From: an uncultured Lachnospiraceae bacterium | GTDB lineage: Bacteria > Bacillota > Clostridia > Lachnospirales > Lachnospiraceae | Assembly (NCBI GenBank): GCA_944376975.1 | Contig: CALWEE010000001.1 | Location: 1 to 27,292 of the forward strand | DNA length: 27,292 bases | Direction of reading: 5' to 3' | Shown here: positions 7,806 through 17,300 of the stretch, piece by piece | Layout: each line of letters starts with the position of its first letter | Numbering within the stretch: position 1 is the first letter of the stretch | Program-made: the position numbers and the translations under genes | Notes under the pieces: model-generated | Told to the model about the DNA's origin: nothing | Seen by the model: only the letters and a program-made list of their open reading frames with translations | Databases searched by the model: none

Positions 7806-9077
7806 TTACGCCTCCTCGATCTTAATGGTAATCTGTTTCAGGTCCGGATGCGCGAGAAGTTTTTCTTTCGTCAGTTTGACTTCTTCCATTTCACCCGGCG
7901 CTACCACCGGACGTTTCCGGCGGCTAAACAGCTCGTCATCAAAATAGGTTGCCACATAACAGTTTTTATATACGCCGCCCACACGGAAACGTACCGTGAT
8001 CTGGTCGTCCATATTGTCCACGTTGATCGTCTTCGGAACCGTATAGCGCACGCCGCCTGTGGGGTTCATCTTGATGACCGGATGGGACGGTTCGTCGTGC
8101 TTTCCGCCGTTCTTGATATATTTGGCCGCGTTCTTTCCGGCAACGGTGGCTTCTTCCGATACGAAGTCTACCAGATCGTGTACATGCAGTACGTTGCCGC
8201 AGGCGAACACGCCGTCCACGCTTGTCTCCAGGCTTTCATTTACGGCCGGTCCGTTGGTCACCGGTTCCATATCCACGCCGATGCCTCTGGAAAGTTCGTT
8301 TTCCGGGATCAGGCCGCAGGACAGGAGCAGGGTATCGCAGTCGTAATGTTCCTCTGTTCCCGGGATCGGTTTGCCGGTATTGTCCACTTCAGCCAGCGTG
8401 ATGCCTTCGACACGTTCCTTGCCCTGGATATCCACGACCGTATGGCTCAGTTTCAGCGGGATGTCAAAGTCGTTCAGGCACTGTACGATATTTCGTTTCA
8501 GACCGCCGGAGTAAGGCATCAGTTCCGCTACGACCTGGACTTCGGCGCCTTCCAGCGTCATACGGCGGGCCATGATCAGTCCGATATCGCCGGAACCGAG
8601 GATAACGACCTTCCGCCCGGGCATATAGCCTTCAATGTTGACCAGACGCTGAGCGGTACCCGCGGAATAAATACCGGCCGGACGATAACCCGGAATGTTC
8701 AGGGCGCCTCTCGGGCGTTCCCGGCAGCCCATGGCCAATATGATCGCTTTGGCCTGGATCTCGAACAAGCCGTCTTCCCGGTTCATGGCCGTTACTTTTT
8801 TGGAGGCGTCGATATCCACGACCATGGTATGCAGACGATACTCAATGCCCAGTTCTTTTACCTGCTCGATAAAACGGCTGGCATATTCCGGTCCTGTCAG
8901 TTCTTCTTTGAATGTGTGCAGGCCGAAACCATTATGGATACACTGGTTCAAAATGCCGCCCAGCTCGGGCTCCCTCTCAAGGATAACGATGCTGTCGATA
9001 CCGTTTCTTTTCGCGGAAGCCGCTGCCGCAAGACCCGCGGGGCCGCCGCCGACAATGACAAGATCATATGTTAACAT
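7806..9077 (-). CDS. NAD(P)/FAD-dependent oxidoreductase, partner of GlpA-like protein
   Basis: The protein has 423 residues. An N-terminal FAD-binding dinucleotide fold has GGGPAG at 10-15 and an acidic strand end (ILEREPELGG). A second dinucleotide fold has GSGDIG at 161-166, consistent with NAD(P) binding. The segment GGILNQCIHNGFGL (about 40-53) and the late FACGNVLHVHDLVDFV are typical of the subfamily found beside GlpA-like proteins, related to the alpha subunits of sarcosine oxidase and amino-acid dehydrogenases. There is no CxxxxC redox disulfide as in thioredoxin reductase. It lies between the GlpA-like gene (19 bases away) and the DUF1667 gene (4 bases). I infer that it passes electrons from glycerol-3-phosphate to NAD or an Fe-S carrier. 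The exact electron acceptor cannot be read from the sequence. Confidence 0.88.
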   Translation of the reverse strand: MLTYDLVIVGGGPAGLAAAASAKRNGIDSIVILEREPELGGILNQCIHNGFGLHTFKEELTGPEYASRFIEQVKELGIEYRLHTMVVDIDASKKVTAMNREDGLFEIQAKAIILAMGCRERPRGALNIPGYRPAGIYSAGTAQRLVNIEGYMPGRKVVILGSGDIGLIMARRMTLEGAEVQVVAELMPYSGGLKRNIVQCLNDFDIPLKLSHTVVDIQGKERVEGITLAEVDNTGKPIPGTEEHYDCDTLLLSCGLIPENELSRGIGVDMEPVTNGPAVNESLETSVDGVFACGNVLHVHDLVDFVSEEATVAGKNAAKYIKNGGKHDEPSHPVIKMNPTGGVRYTVPKTINVDNMDDQITVRFRVGGVYKNCYVATYFDDELFSRRKRPVVAPGEMEEVKLTKEKLLAHPDLKQITIKIEEA

Positions 9078-9096
9078 GTGATTGTACCATCCTTTC

Positions 9097-10533
9097 TTAT
9101 AACTTATCCTTGATCGTTCCTACGATAAACTTGGAATCTCCGCCGCATTTCGTGATATCCGCCATATCCATGCCCAGCTCTCTCGCAAGGATCTCCATGG
9201 TCCTGGGTGAGCAAAAGCCTGCCTGGCATCTGCCCATGCCCGCCCGTGTCCGGCGTTTTACGCCGTCCAGGGATCTGGCGCCCACCGGACGATGGATCGC
9301 GTCCAGTATCTCGCCTTCCGTGACCATTTCGCAGCGGCAGATGATATTGCCGTACGCCGGTTGTTCTTTGATAAGTTTCGTCCGCTCTTCGTTGTCCATT
9401 TCCCACGGATTCAGAAGGCCTTTGCGGACAGGTACAAAATCCGGATCTTCTTTCAGATCCAGCATCTTCGCCACGATATCTTTCACCATCACGCCGATGG
9501 CCGGGGCGCTGGAAAGTCCCGGTGATTCAATGCCGGCCACATCGACGAAGCCTTTCGCGTCTTTGACTTCTTCGATAATGAACTCATGGCCGTCTTCATG
9601 GGCCCGCAGGCCGGCGAAAGAAGTGATGACCTGGCGCATCGGGATATTGGCCACAGCCTGTCCCGCTTTCTTCGTCAGCTCGTCAAGGCCGTCCCGGGTG
9701 GTCGCTGTGGATTCCTTGTCCTCCACGTCAACGGCTGTCGGTCCGACCAGCAGGTTGCCGTGGACTGTAGGCGTAACAAGGACGCCCTTGCCGTATTTGC
9801 CCGGAAGCTGGAATACGGTGTGGGATACATGGTCTCCGGCTGTTTTGTCCAACAGGCAGTAATCGCCGCGACGGGCCGTGATGTGGATCTTGTCCGCGCT
9901 GACCATGTTGTGGAAGGTATCCGCGTAAACGCCGGCCGCGTTGACCACGACCTTCGTCTCCAGATCGCCTTTATCGGTCTTAACGATCCAGTTCTCACCG
10001 TTTCTTACAATGTCTGTCACTTCTGTGTTCAGTTTAAATTCTACGCCGTTTGTGGCAGCGTTTTCAGCGAGGGCGATCGTCAGGCCAAAAGGACATACGA
10101 TCGCGCCGGTGGGCGCGTAAAGCGCCGCTACTACGTTGTCGGAAAGATTCGGCTCCAGCTCATGGGCTTCTTTCTTATCGACGATACGAAGATCTTTAAC
10201 GCCATTTTTGATGCCCCGCTCCAGCAGTTCCTGGAGTTTGTCCATATCTTCTTCATGGGTGCAGGCTACAAGGGCGCCGTTCCTCTTATACGGGAAATCC
10301 AGCTCTTTTGACAGATCTTCCATCATCTCGCTGCCCAGAACGTTCAGCTTCGCCATCAGAGACCCCGCGGCCGCGTCAAAACCGGCGTGAACAATGGCGC
10401 TGTTGGCTTTGGATGTGCCGGCGCATACGTCCTCTTCCTTATCCACGACACAGATATTCGCCTGATATCTGGATAATTCCCTGGCCGCGGCGCAGCCGGA
10501 TACTCCGGCACCAATGATAATAATATCGTACAT
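9097..10533 (-). CDS. glpA: Anaerobic-type glycerol-3-phosphate dehydrogenase, GlpA-like, with [2Fe-2S] BFD domain
   Basis: The protein has 478 residues. It has an N-terminal FAD-binding motif GAGVSG at 8-13 and a DAO-type fold with TSKANSAIVHAGFD (about 40-53), characteristic of GlpA/GlpD-like enzymes. After the catalytic domain comes a BFD-like [2Fe-2S] domain with C399-R-C401 and C436-x4-C441. The reaction is oxidation of glycerol-3-phosphate to dihydroxyacetone phosphate. The neighbours support this assignment: a glycerophosphodiesterase upstream, a flavin partner and DUF1667 downstream, and a GlpP antiterminator gene nearby. A closely related group oxidises other 2-hydroxy acids, so the substrate is inferred from context. 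The ATG has AAAGGAG about ten bases upstream, and a GC-rich hairpin precedes that site. Confidence 0.87.
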   Translation of the reverse strand: MYDIIIIGAGVSGCAAARELSRYQANICVVDKEEDVCAGTSKANSAIVHAGFDAAAGSLMAKLNVLGSEMMEDLSKELDFPYKRNGALVACTHEEDMDKLQELLERGIKNGVKDLRIVDKKEAHELEPNLSDNVVAALYAPTGAIVCPFGLTIALAENAATNGVEFKLNTEVTDIVRNGENWIVKTDKGDLETKVVVNAAGVYADTFHNMVSADKIHITARRGDYCLLDKTAGDHVSHTVFQLPGKYGKGVLVTPTVHGNLLVGPTAVDVEDKESTATTRDGLDELTKKAGQAVANIPMRQVITSFAGLRAHEDGHEFIIEEVKDAKGFVDVAGIESPGLSSAPAIGVMVKDIVAKMLDLKEDPDFVPVRKGLLNPWEMDNEERTKLIKEQPAYGNIICRCEMVTEGEILDAIHRPVGARSLDGVKRRTRAGMGRCQAGFCSPRTMEILARELGMDMADITKCGGDSKFIVGTIKDKL

Positions 10534-10566
10534 CTTTTTTGTCTCCTTTCCGCTTCTATAGCAGAA

Positions 10567-10592
10567 AGGCGCCGCCGCTGCCGGCAGCGCCT
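10567..10592. repeat. GC-rich intercistronic hairpin before glpA
   Basis: The inverted repeat AGGCGCTGC / GCGGCGCCT (nine pairs including one G-U, eight-base loop, minus-strand reading) lies 12 bases after the phosphodiesterase stop codon. On the minus strand it is followed only by TTTCTGC, too weak for efficient termination. On the plus strand a T7 run lies about seven bases beyond it. It may act as a leaky attenuator or an mRNA stability element that sets the ratio of phosphodiesterase to GlpA. Confidence 0.5.
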
Positions 10593-10604
10593 CCCTCTCT
10601 TTTT

Positions 10605-11327
10605 TTATTTATTTTCGATGATCTCCTTGACCATATCCGGGAAATTACCGATCACGGAATCTACGCCCAGATCCATCATGGCTTTGACCGATGCCCGGTC
10701 GTTCACGGTCCATGTGTTGATCTCAATGCCGTTGTCTTTCAGCTCTTTTACCGTTTCAGGCGTCAGCGTACGGTAGAGCGGATGCCAGCATTCGATGCCC
10801 TGAGCCTTTGTGTAAGCTCCCGCGTTCACGATCCAGGATCCTTCAAGGAATCCGCACTTCACGGTCTTGTCGATGGCTTTCATGCGGAGCAGGGAATAAT
10901 GGTTGAAAGATGAGAAGAATACCTGATCTTTCATATCCATCTCCATCATCAGATCGTAGATCTTCTGCTCGATGCCCGGATAAACGTATTTGCCGCTCTT
11001 GATCTCGATGTTCGTCACAACGCCGGTCCCCTTGAGCAGTTCAAAATACTCTCTCAGCGTCGGGATGGGATTCGCGCCGTACGGTCCCTTATGTATATAG
11101 GAAGCGTCCAGTTTACGAAGCTCTTTTAACGTGTAATCTCTGACGTATCCTACGCCGTCTGTGGTACGGTCTACGGTTTCATCGTGGATCACCACCAGTT
11201 CACCGTCTTTTGTGTACTGAACGTCATTTTCAATGCCGTCCGCTCCGGCCTCGATGGCCTTTCTGAATGCTAACATTGTGTTTTCCGGATAGCGTCCGCT
11301 AAATCCTCTGTGGGCAAAATTTTTCAT
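10605..11327 (-). CDS. Glycerophosphodiester phosphodiesterase, cytoplasmic
   Basis: The protein has 240 residues, a complete GDPD TIM barrel. Visible catalytic and metal residues are H6-R7 (AHRGFSGRYPENT with E15-N16), E33 and D35 (IENDVQ), H48-D49 (VIHDETVDRTTDG) and E108/K110 (NIEIKSG). The C-terminal INTWTVND and SVIGNFPD motifs are typical. It hydrolyses glycerophosphodiesters such as glycerophosphocholine to glycerol-3-phosphate and an alcohol. There is no signal peptide, so it acts on imported or internal substrates. It is the first gene of the operon, directly behind the promoter and regulated leader, and feeds its product to the GlpA-like enzyme encoded next. Relatives are named ugpQ or glpQ; I leave the symbol open because the exact orthology is uncertain. 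Confidence 0.93.
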   Translation of the reverse strand: MKNFAHRGFSGRYPENTMLAFRKAIEAGADGIENDVQYTKDGELVVIHDETVDRTTDGVGYVRDYTLKELRKLDASYIHKGPYGANPIPTLREYFELLKGTGVVTNIEIKSGKYVYPGIEQKIYDLMMEMDMKDQVFFSSFNHYSLLRMKAIDKTVKCGFLEGSWIVNAGAYTKAQGIECWHPLYRTLTPETVKELKDNGIEINTWTVNDRASVKAMMDLGVDSVIGNFPDMVKEIIENK

Positions 11328-11368
11328 TACCCTCGCAACCCCCTTTGTGGAATCTCTTAGCAGTTAAT

Positions 11369-11420
11369 AAAAAAAGACAGGTCAAGACAGATGGTCAGTG
11401 TAAAACCATCTCCACTTGCC
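11369..11420 (-). terminator. Leader terminator of the glycerol-3-phosphate operon, probable GlpP target
   Basis: On the minus strand GGCAAG-TGG-AGATGG and CCATCT-GT-CTTGACC form an imperfect stem around an 11-base loop, followed after four bases by T7 (11369-11375). It lies between the promoter (11462-11490) and the first gene (start 11327). Just upstream is a purine repeat, GAGAGAAGAGAGAGG at 11419-11433. A factor-independent terminator in a glp leader beside a glpP gene is the known arrangement for GlpP antitermination in Bacillus. The GA-rich tract as GlpP contact is inference. Confidence 0.8.
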
Positions 11421-11461
11421 TCTCTCTTCTCTCAGGCTGCTATGAATTTTTTCGTATAATC

Positions 11462-11490
11462 AGGATACCACATTTTTCATCTCCGCGCAA
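11462..11490 (-). promoter_or_regulatory. Promoter of the glycerol-3-phosphate operon
   Basis: On the minus strand TTGCGC (11485-11490) and TATCCT (11462-11467) are 17 bases apart. Transcription would start near 11455, about 125 bases before the first gene, leaving a leader that contains the terminator. The surrounding 11328-11576 holds no gene: only this promoter, the leader and the glpP hairpin. Confidence 0.65.
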
Positions 11491-11537
11491 CGTTTTTAGA
11501 ACAAAAAACAAAAGTCTATTTTTTAACAAGGATCGAT

Positions 11538-11571
11538 AAGGGGATATGCCCAATCGCCGGCATATCCCCTT
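11538..11571 (-). terminator. Hairpin after glpP
   Basis: A perfect 13-base inverted repeat, AAGGGGATATGCC and its complement, with an eight-base loop, begins five bases after the glpP stop codon. The downstream sequence on the minus strand lacks a clean T-run (ATCGATCCTTGTT), so termination may be incomplete and some readthrough into the glp leader is possible. No comparable T-tract is present on the plus strand. Confidence 0.6.
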
Positions 11572-11576
11572 GTCCG

Positions 11577-12143
11577 TCAGATCCGCCACAACGACGCGTT
11601 GGTTGTGGAAACAGCGTCCGCCCCCGATGAGAGCGCCGCGATCACGTCTTTTTTATCAGTCAGCAGGCCGCCGGCGATAATGGGCACCCCCGCGAAATCG
11701 CGGATGACCTTCAGTATCTTCGGCATGACGCCCGGCATGATCTCCACGCAGTCCGGGCAGCACGACTCGATCTGCCTGCGGGTATTGTTGAGCGCGATGG
11801 AATCGATGATAAAGAAACGCTGTATGGCCAGCAGCCCCAGTTCCTTCGCCCGTTTCACCAGCAGCGGTTTGGTGGTGATGATCCCGTCGGCCCGGGTGGA
11901 ATCTTTGATGTAATCCACGGAAACTTCCTTGGAACTCAGCCCGGTGATCAGATCCATATGCACGATGGCGATCTTCCCGGCTTCTTTCAGTCGATGGACG
12001 ATATCGCCGATATTGCAGATCGTCCCATACAGGACGAAGATGACTTTGCAATCTGTCGTCAGACAGTCTTTCATGCCTTCCTCGTCCTTGATCGCCGCGA
12101 TGACCGGCGAGTCCATGAGCAACTCAGCGTCAAAATGTTTCAT
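11577..12143 (-). CDS. glpP: Glycerol-3-phosphate-responsive antiterminator GlpP
   Basis: The protein has 188 residues, close to Bacillus GlpP. Recognisable family segments are SPVIAAIKDEEG (about 12-23), VHMDLITGLSSKEV (about 61-74), GIITTKP, QRFFIIDSIAL (about 108-118), EIMPGVMPKI (about 133-142) and PIIAGGLLTDKKDV (about 153-166), in a TIM-barrel-like fold. GlpP binds glycerol-3-phosphate and then the leader RNA of glp operons, preventing termination. A matching leader terminator lies about 160 bases downstream, in front of the phosphodiesterase gene. The ATG has GGAGGAATAGGT just upstream. The gene begins 23 bases after the stop of the Hsp70-like gene and may share its transcript, which would tie the antiterminator supply to that operon. 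No separate promoter was recognised. Confidence 0.93.
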   Translation of the reverse strand: MKHFDAELLMDSPVIAAIKDEEGMKDCLTTDCKVIFVLYGTICNIGDIVHRLKEAGKIAIVHMDLITGLSSKEVSVDYIKDSTRADGIITTKPLLVKRAKELGLLAIQRFFIIDSIALNNTRRQIESCCPDCVEIMPGVMPKILKVIRDFAGVPIIAGGLLTDKKDVIAALSSGADAVSTTNASLWRI

Positions 12144-12166
12144 ACCTATTCCTCCTTTGCAGTGCC

Positions 12167-14302
12167 TTATCTATTGCGGCAGGCGGCTTTTTTCTGTTCA
12201 ATGTATTCTTCCGCCATATGTTCGGCAGCTTCCCATTGCCCGTCGGCCTGAAGTTCCTTAAACCGGGAAAGATAGTCTGTCCGTTCCGCTAAAAACGCGT
12301 CTTCCGCCCGGGCGTACCGGTCATCCATATCGGCCAGCACATCCGGCGGGAGCATGAGCCTGGCGCTTTCTTCTTCCAGCGTCCGGGTATCGTCCATGAC
12401 TTTCAAGGCCAGGATCCACGCTTCCATGGACGCGGACGATCCGCTGATGTCAAACGCTTTCCGGAAACAGGCCGCCGCCGCTTTCATATTCGCCAGCCGG
12501 GCAAAAGCCACGCCGGTGTCGTGCCATACGATGCCTTTAAATTCCCTTGTCGCCATCGAACCCGGCTCGTCCATTAACGCCTGGACTTTTTTGTAGACCT
12601 TGAGCGCCTGCAGCGGATGGCCGTACCTCAGGTAATTGTCCGCCTCCACTTTCCGGCTTTCCATGGGGTTTTGAGCCTCGATCTCATCAATGGTGCGGTA
12701 AAGGCCTTCCAGCTCCCTGGAAGTGTAATATCCGGCTCCGTTCATCAGCAGTTTGACATAGTCTTTCAATGTCCGCTTCTGTTTCCGCGCCTCCCGCAGG
12801 TGCCTTACCAGGATCTTCTCTTTCAGCGCCGATTCCAGCCAGTAGAACAGTTCGTCGTCAAAGGTGTCTTCCGATACCGCGTAGATATGATGATAAACAT
12901 AATAACACAGTTCTTCCAGGGTATAGACTTTTATGCCGCTCAAATTGAAATAAAACGGCACCTGGTTTTCTTCTTCCGCCGTAAAGATCAGCCGTCCGAT
13001 CTCCGGCGCTTCCCGATCGCTGTAGCTTTCGTCATAAATATCCGCTATAAATTCCCATGTTTTCCCGGAAGACGGATAAAACTCGCCGAAGCCCTTGTCT
13101 TCCACATAAACATGACAGTGGGACGCGTCGTCGAACGTCATGCGGACCGCCAGCTTATCGCTTTTATCAAGCCTCGGTTCAAAACCTTCCATCGGCACTT
13201 CCACCCAGCGTTCCCGACGGGTCAGATAATCCTGTATGTTCAGCCGGAAGCTTTTCGCCCCGTCCAGTATGAACGCGGCCTTTCCCGAAGCGCTGTACCA
13301 TTCTTTTCCCGCCTGGACCAGTTCCACGTTCACCATCTGGCCATGCCGGCTTCCCCGGATATACACGGTTTTCGCCGTCACATCCTCGTTCAGGGCCACG
13401 AACGCGTCCTTTTCAAGAATGCCGGCTTGCCGCAGGCTCTGGTAGCAGGCCCCTCTGGCGAATATATTGGAACCGATGAACCCTCTCCGGTGATTGCAGA
13501 GATTTTTTAAGGATATCCGGGCCCAGTCGCCTTCAAATCCTTCCCCGGTCAGATACACGGTGGAAATGATCCGCTTGGCCGTAGCCTGACGGACAACTTC
13601 CAGGAATCGGCGGTCCAGTTCCGGCGGCGCCGTTTTCCCGATCTCGCTTCCGTCAAAATATTCTTTAAACGGGATGACTTCCGCCGACACGGTGGGCAGC
13701 GTCCGTTTTTTGGAAATGTTCAGATGATAATAGGTCATGCCGGTACTGCCGTAGTCAAACAGTCCCACATCGTGCTGCCACAGTTCCTTTTTCTGGTTCA
13801 GGGCATAATGCTCGTAACTGGATACATGGCTCTGGGCGCCGATCTGATCTGGCGTCACATAAAGGCGCGGCGCCAGTCCCTTTATGGCCTTTATCATTTC
13901 CCGCCCCAGATGCTCCACTGTCACGGTAAGGAAGCCGACTTTCCAGTGGGGATAATATTTGGTTATCATCTTCAGGCTTTCTTCGATGTAGATCTGTATC
14001 AGCTCGGTCTTGCGGTAGGTGTCCCCGTCCACGTCAAGCGTCGGTTCTTCTTCCAGATCTTTCACGAAATGATCCGCTTTCGCCCCTCTTTTTTCGTTGA
14101 TCGCCCGCCAGGCGTCATAACCGCACAGCCACGCGCCGCCGTCATAAAGGCGGCAAAGGACGGTGGGAACGCGTTCCATCATCTTATCGCCCACGTAGCA
14201 GATCGTGTCCATATCTTTGGATCTCTGATTATAACAGCACATCTGGACATAATCGTCGCACAGATCATAGCCGATGATCAGTTCTTTTATCCTGCTATCC
14301 AT
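12167..14302 (-). CDS. Divergent Hsp70/actin-fold protein with C-terminal TPR region (DUF5716-like)
   Basis: From ATG at 14302 the protein has 711 residues; an in-frame GTG at 14317 adds five. I prefer the ATG because GTGAGG lies about nine bases before it. The first 300 residues show actin/Hsp70 ATPase landmarks in order: phosphate-1-like IIGYDLCDDYVQM (9-21), phosphate-2-like VGLFDYGSTGMTYYHL (179-194), adenosine-loop-like VYLTGEGFEGDW (249-260) and FARGACYQSL (281-290). A beta-rich region follows at about 300-450, where Hsp70 has its substrate domain. Then come helices (LCYYVYHHIYAVSEDTFDDE near 465-484) and TPR-like repeats near 585-680. The glycine-rich loops are degenerate, so ATP hydrolysis is uncertain. 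It is fused end to end with the 1183-residue gene upstream. I recall such proteins as DUF5716 in Lachnospiraceae; function is unknown. Confidence 0.85.
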   Translation of the reverse strand: MDSRIKELIIGYDLCDDYVQMCCYNQRSKDMDTICYVGDKMMERVPTVLCRLYDGGAWLCGYDAWRAINEKRGAKADHFVKDLEEEPTLDVDGDTYRKTELIQIYIEESLKMITKYYPHWKVGFLTVTVEHLGREMIKAIKGLAPRLYVTPDQIGAQSHVSSYEHYALNQKKELWQHDVGLFDYGSTGMTYYHLNISKKRTLPTVSAEVIPFKEYFDGSEIGKTAPPELDRRFLEVVRQATAKRIISTVYLTGEGFEGDWARISLKNLCNHRRGFIGSNIFARGACYQSLRQAGILEKDAFVALNEDVTAKTVYIRGSRHGQMVNVELVQAGKEWYSASGKAAFILDGAKSFRLNIQDYLTRRERWVEVPMEGFEPRLDKSDKLAVRMTFDDASHCHVYVEDKGFGEFYPSSGKTWEFIADIYDESYSDREAPEIGRLIFTAEEENQVPFYFNLSGIKVYTLEELCYYVYHHIYAVSEDTFDDELFYWLESALKEKILVRHLREARKQKRTLKDYVKLLMNGAGYYTSRELEGLYRTIDEIEAQNPMESRKVEADNYLRYGHPLQALKVYKKVQALMDEPGSMATREFKGIVWHDTGVAFARLANMKAAAACFRKAFDISGSSASMEAWILALKVMDDTRTLEEESARLMLPPDVLADMDDRYARAEDAFLAERTDYLSRFKELQADGQWEAAEHMAEEYIEQKKAACRNR

Positions 14303-14317
14303 ACTATCCAGCCTCAC

Positions 14318-17300
14318 TTACACTATATCAAAAAGTTCTTTTGCCATATATGTTATCTTTTCATAGTCTTCCGCCGTCTTCCACATGGCCTCGTGATCGG
14401 AAAACTCTTTCTGGAGGATCATCCGGTTGATATGATCTTCCTCGCTTATCAGTTCTTCTTCACCGACAGCCTCCGGGCAAACCTTTACCGGCTTTGTCTG
14501 GATCTCGCGGCCGCCGTCGGAATCGATCACATACCACATCACGTGCTCGTCGGCAAACACCTGCCACGACTTGACAAAAAGCCCGCCGTACACATTCTGC
14601 ATATTTTCTTCATGCCACTCTCCCGGACGGCTGTCCGTGTTGAGCTGCCAGCAGATCTTCACCGAATGTTTCGGGCTGGTCACATAGCTGGCGAAGCAGC
14701 GGTCCACCAGTTCTCCCGGAACTTCCAGAAGTTCCCGGAACTTAAGGAAGCCGGGAAGGATCAGTCCCCTGTTGATAAAGCCGGATATCTCTTTGCGGAT
14801 CCACGGCCTGAGGTTTTCCTCCGGCGCCTCCATGGATGAAAAATGCTTCAGCATGGCCAGGCTGCACACGTCCCGGCTCCGGCCCATCTGATCCAGTTCG
14901 ATCTCCATGGCCTGGTAGATGCCGGCGCTCATGGGAACGTCTTTGACCAGATACTGATAGGCGTTATAGCCCAGATAGGCCCGCACGATCTTTAAGTTCG
15001 GCTTCTTTTTGTAATAGGAATCGAAGACCTCCCGGGTCTCCGCTACCCGATTTTCCGTAAAAAGGACCTGGCAGAGCGTCTTTTCTTCCAGAAGGTACGC
15101 GTCGACTTCAAACGCGTTGGAGGCCCGCCACAGTTCCAGATATTCCTCCGTCGTGCCCAGATAGTACCGGTTCAGGTACTGGAGGATCGTCTCGTCGTAT
15201 TTTCCGGCCCGGAACGAATGGAAAGACATTTCGAGCAGGAGCGGATCTTCCGTGAAATCGGTCTTGCGGATCATGCGGGAACACAGCCGCATCAGCCGTT
15301 TGTCCTGTATATTGTCATACCCGTATTCGCTGATGGCGTTAAACGCCCTTTCCACGAAGCCCCGCTGGATATAATACTCGATGATGCTGCCCCGCTCGTT
15401 GCTGCCCAGCAGGCGTATATCCAGCCGGAGCAGGTATTTTTCCAGGGTCTCCCCTTCATAATTCTCATAATAGATGTCGATCAGGTTCTTCAGTATATTC
15501 TTCCGGTATTCGTCCCGGATCGTGCGCAGTTTCAGCGTCCGCTTATAAATATCGATGGACACTTCATCCACCATCTGGTAACGGAGCGCCCGTTCGCTCC
15601 GGTTCATCAGGACCATGGCGCTGCTGGGGTTCAGCTCGTAACATTCCTTGATGAATTCACTGTCGTCCATCATCTTCTTCATTTCATAGGTCACGGAGCT
15701 GATATACCGGTGTTTCTGCCCGTCTTCAAAGGCGATATTGTAATCGTCCATAAAAATGTCCACATAGGCTTTTCCGCCGGCCAGCGGGTAGATGAACTCC
15801 CGGTCGATATCCCGCATGGTCACCACCACCGCCGTGATCCGGGGATGGGCGCAGGTTATCTTATATTTGAACATGACCGCCGGCAGTTCCTCGGCCAGCT
15901 TCCGGTTCATCTTGTCTTTCGTGATATAATGCCGGTACAGGCAGGCCATATTGTCGTCCATGCGGCCTGAAGCCAGCTGCTCATGGGTAAAGGCCTTCAT
16001 GATGTTGTCATAGGAATGATAGACCCTTGGGATCTCTTCCCGGTGCTCGATGATATACCGGTAAAGGAAAGCTTTTTTCCCGGCCGGCAGCTGATTATTG
16101 TAGTTAAAATAATAGAGCACCGCCGACGGCAGCGTGTCCGCCTTCGCCTCGTCCAATGACAGCATATAATATTCGTAGATCTGGGTCAGTTTAAGGGATG
16201 ACTGGATACCCAGCAGATACCAGCGGTTATACTTGCTGTCTGTCATGGCGCCTTTGATGAGCATGCCGCAGACTGCCGCCAACAGTTCCTTCTTCTCATA
16301 TATGCCGCACAGCGTCATCATGGCGCGAAGGACCGCCGGATTGAACGTCTTTTCGTGGACGGCCAGATCCGCGTACTGGTAGATCAGCGTCTGGGACAGC
16401 CGTTCATGACGCGCGCCCCAGAGGAGCAGCGCCACTTCAAAGCGGTCCAGTTCCCGCACGATGGACGGATCTTCATTCATCAGCCGAAGGGCTTCGGAAT
16501 AAAGGAACGGACTGTGGCAGCCTTTTTCAAATTCGTTCTTGATCAGTTTGAACGTGGCCGCGCCGCCGCCTGCTATCCGTTCATCCAGACGGATCAGCAT
16601 ATACAAAAGTTCCCACCGGTCGCACTGTCCGGAATAAAATTCCCGGAAACGCTCGATGATGTAGCGGGTGTAGCCTTCATCTTTCCGGTAAAGCACCTCG
16701 ATGTACATGGCGAAACAATATTTAAGGAAGGCGGTCCGCCTCAGTTCCCGCACGTTGATGTCGGACATGATATCCCTGGCCTGGGTATCTTCGCCGGCCA
16801 TCGTCAGAAAAGCCGCTTCCAGAAGGGCATAATCGACGGAATCACTGTTGTTCCGGCACCCGTCCACGTCTTCCCTTGTCTGGGCGTACCACTCGTCCCG
16901 GCTGATCGCTTTCTGTTCATAAGCCAGGGCGCGCCGGAAAACGCGGTAAACGCTTTTTTCCAGGAAATGCCTGGTATCCTCTTCTTCCCGGAACGCTTCT
17001 TTCCGGCACTGGACGCGGACTTCGATATCGCCGAAAAAGGTATGGATGATGATCTTGCCGTAATTGTTGCCCCGCGTCATCCATTCCGGATCAATAAAAT
17101 ATTCCAGTTCATAATAACTACCGAGAAAATCTTCGGTCGTCAGCCGCCGTTTGTACACCCGGAGGAAATCCCCCTCTGTTGTCACCGTGATCTCCTGGTA
17201 GCCCCAACCGCTTTTTTCAATGACCAGTTTGTCCGCGAAGGCTTCGTCCACTTTGCCGCAGATGATCTCCCGCTGGCTGACCGACAGGCGCACCTGTTCC

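Noticed and set aside
7698..9074. Plus-strand open frame of 458 codons opposite the FAD oxidoreductase and DUF1667 genes
   Set aside because: It is antisense to two recognised conserved genes, has a low-complexity His/Phe/Gln-rich translation and no recognisable motif. It results from GC-rich codon use on the other strand.
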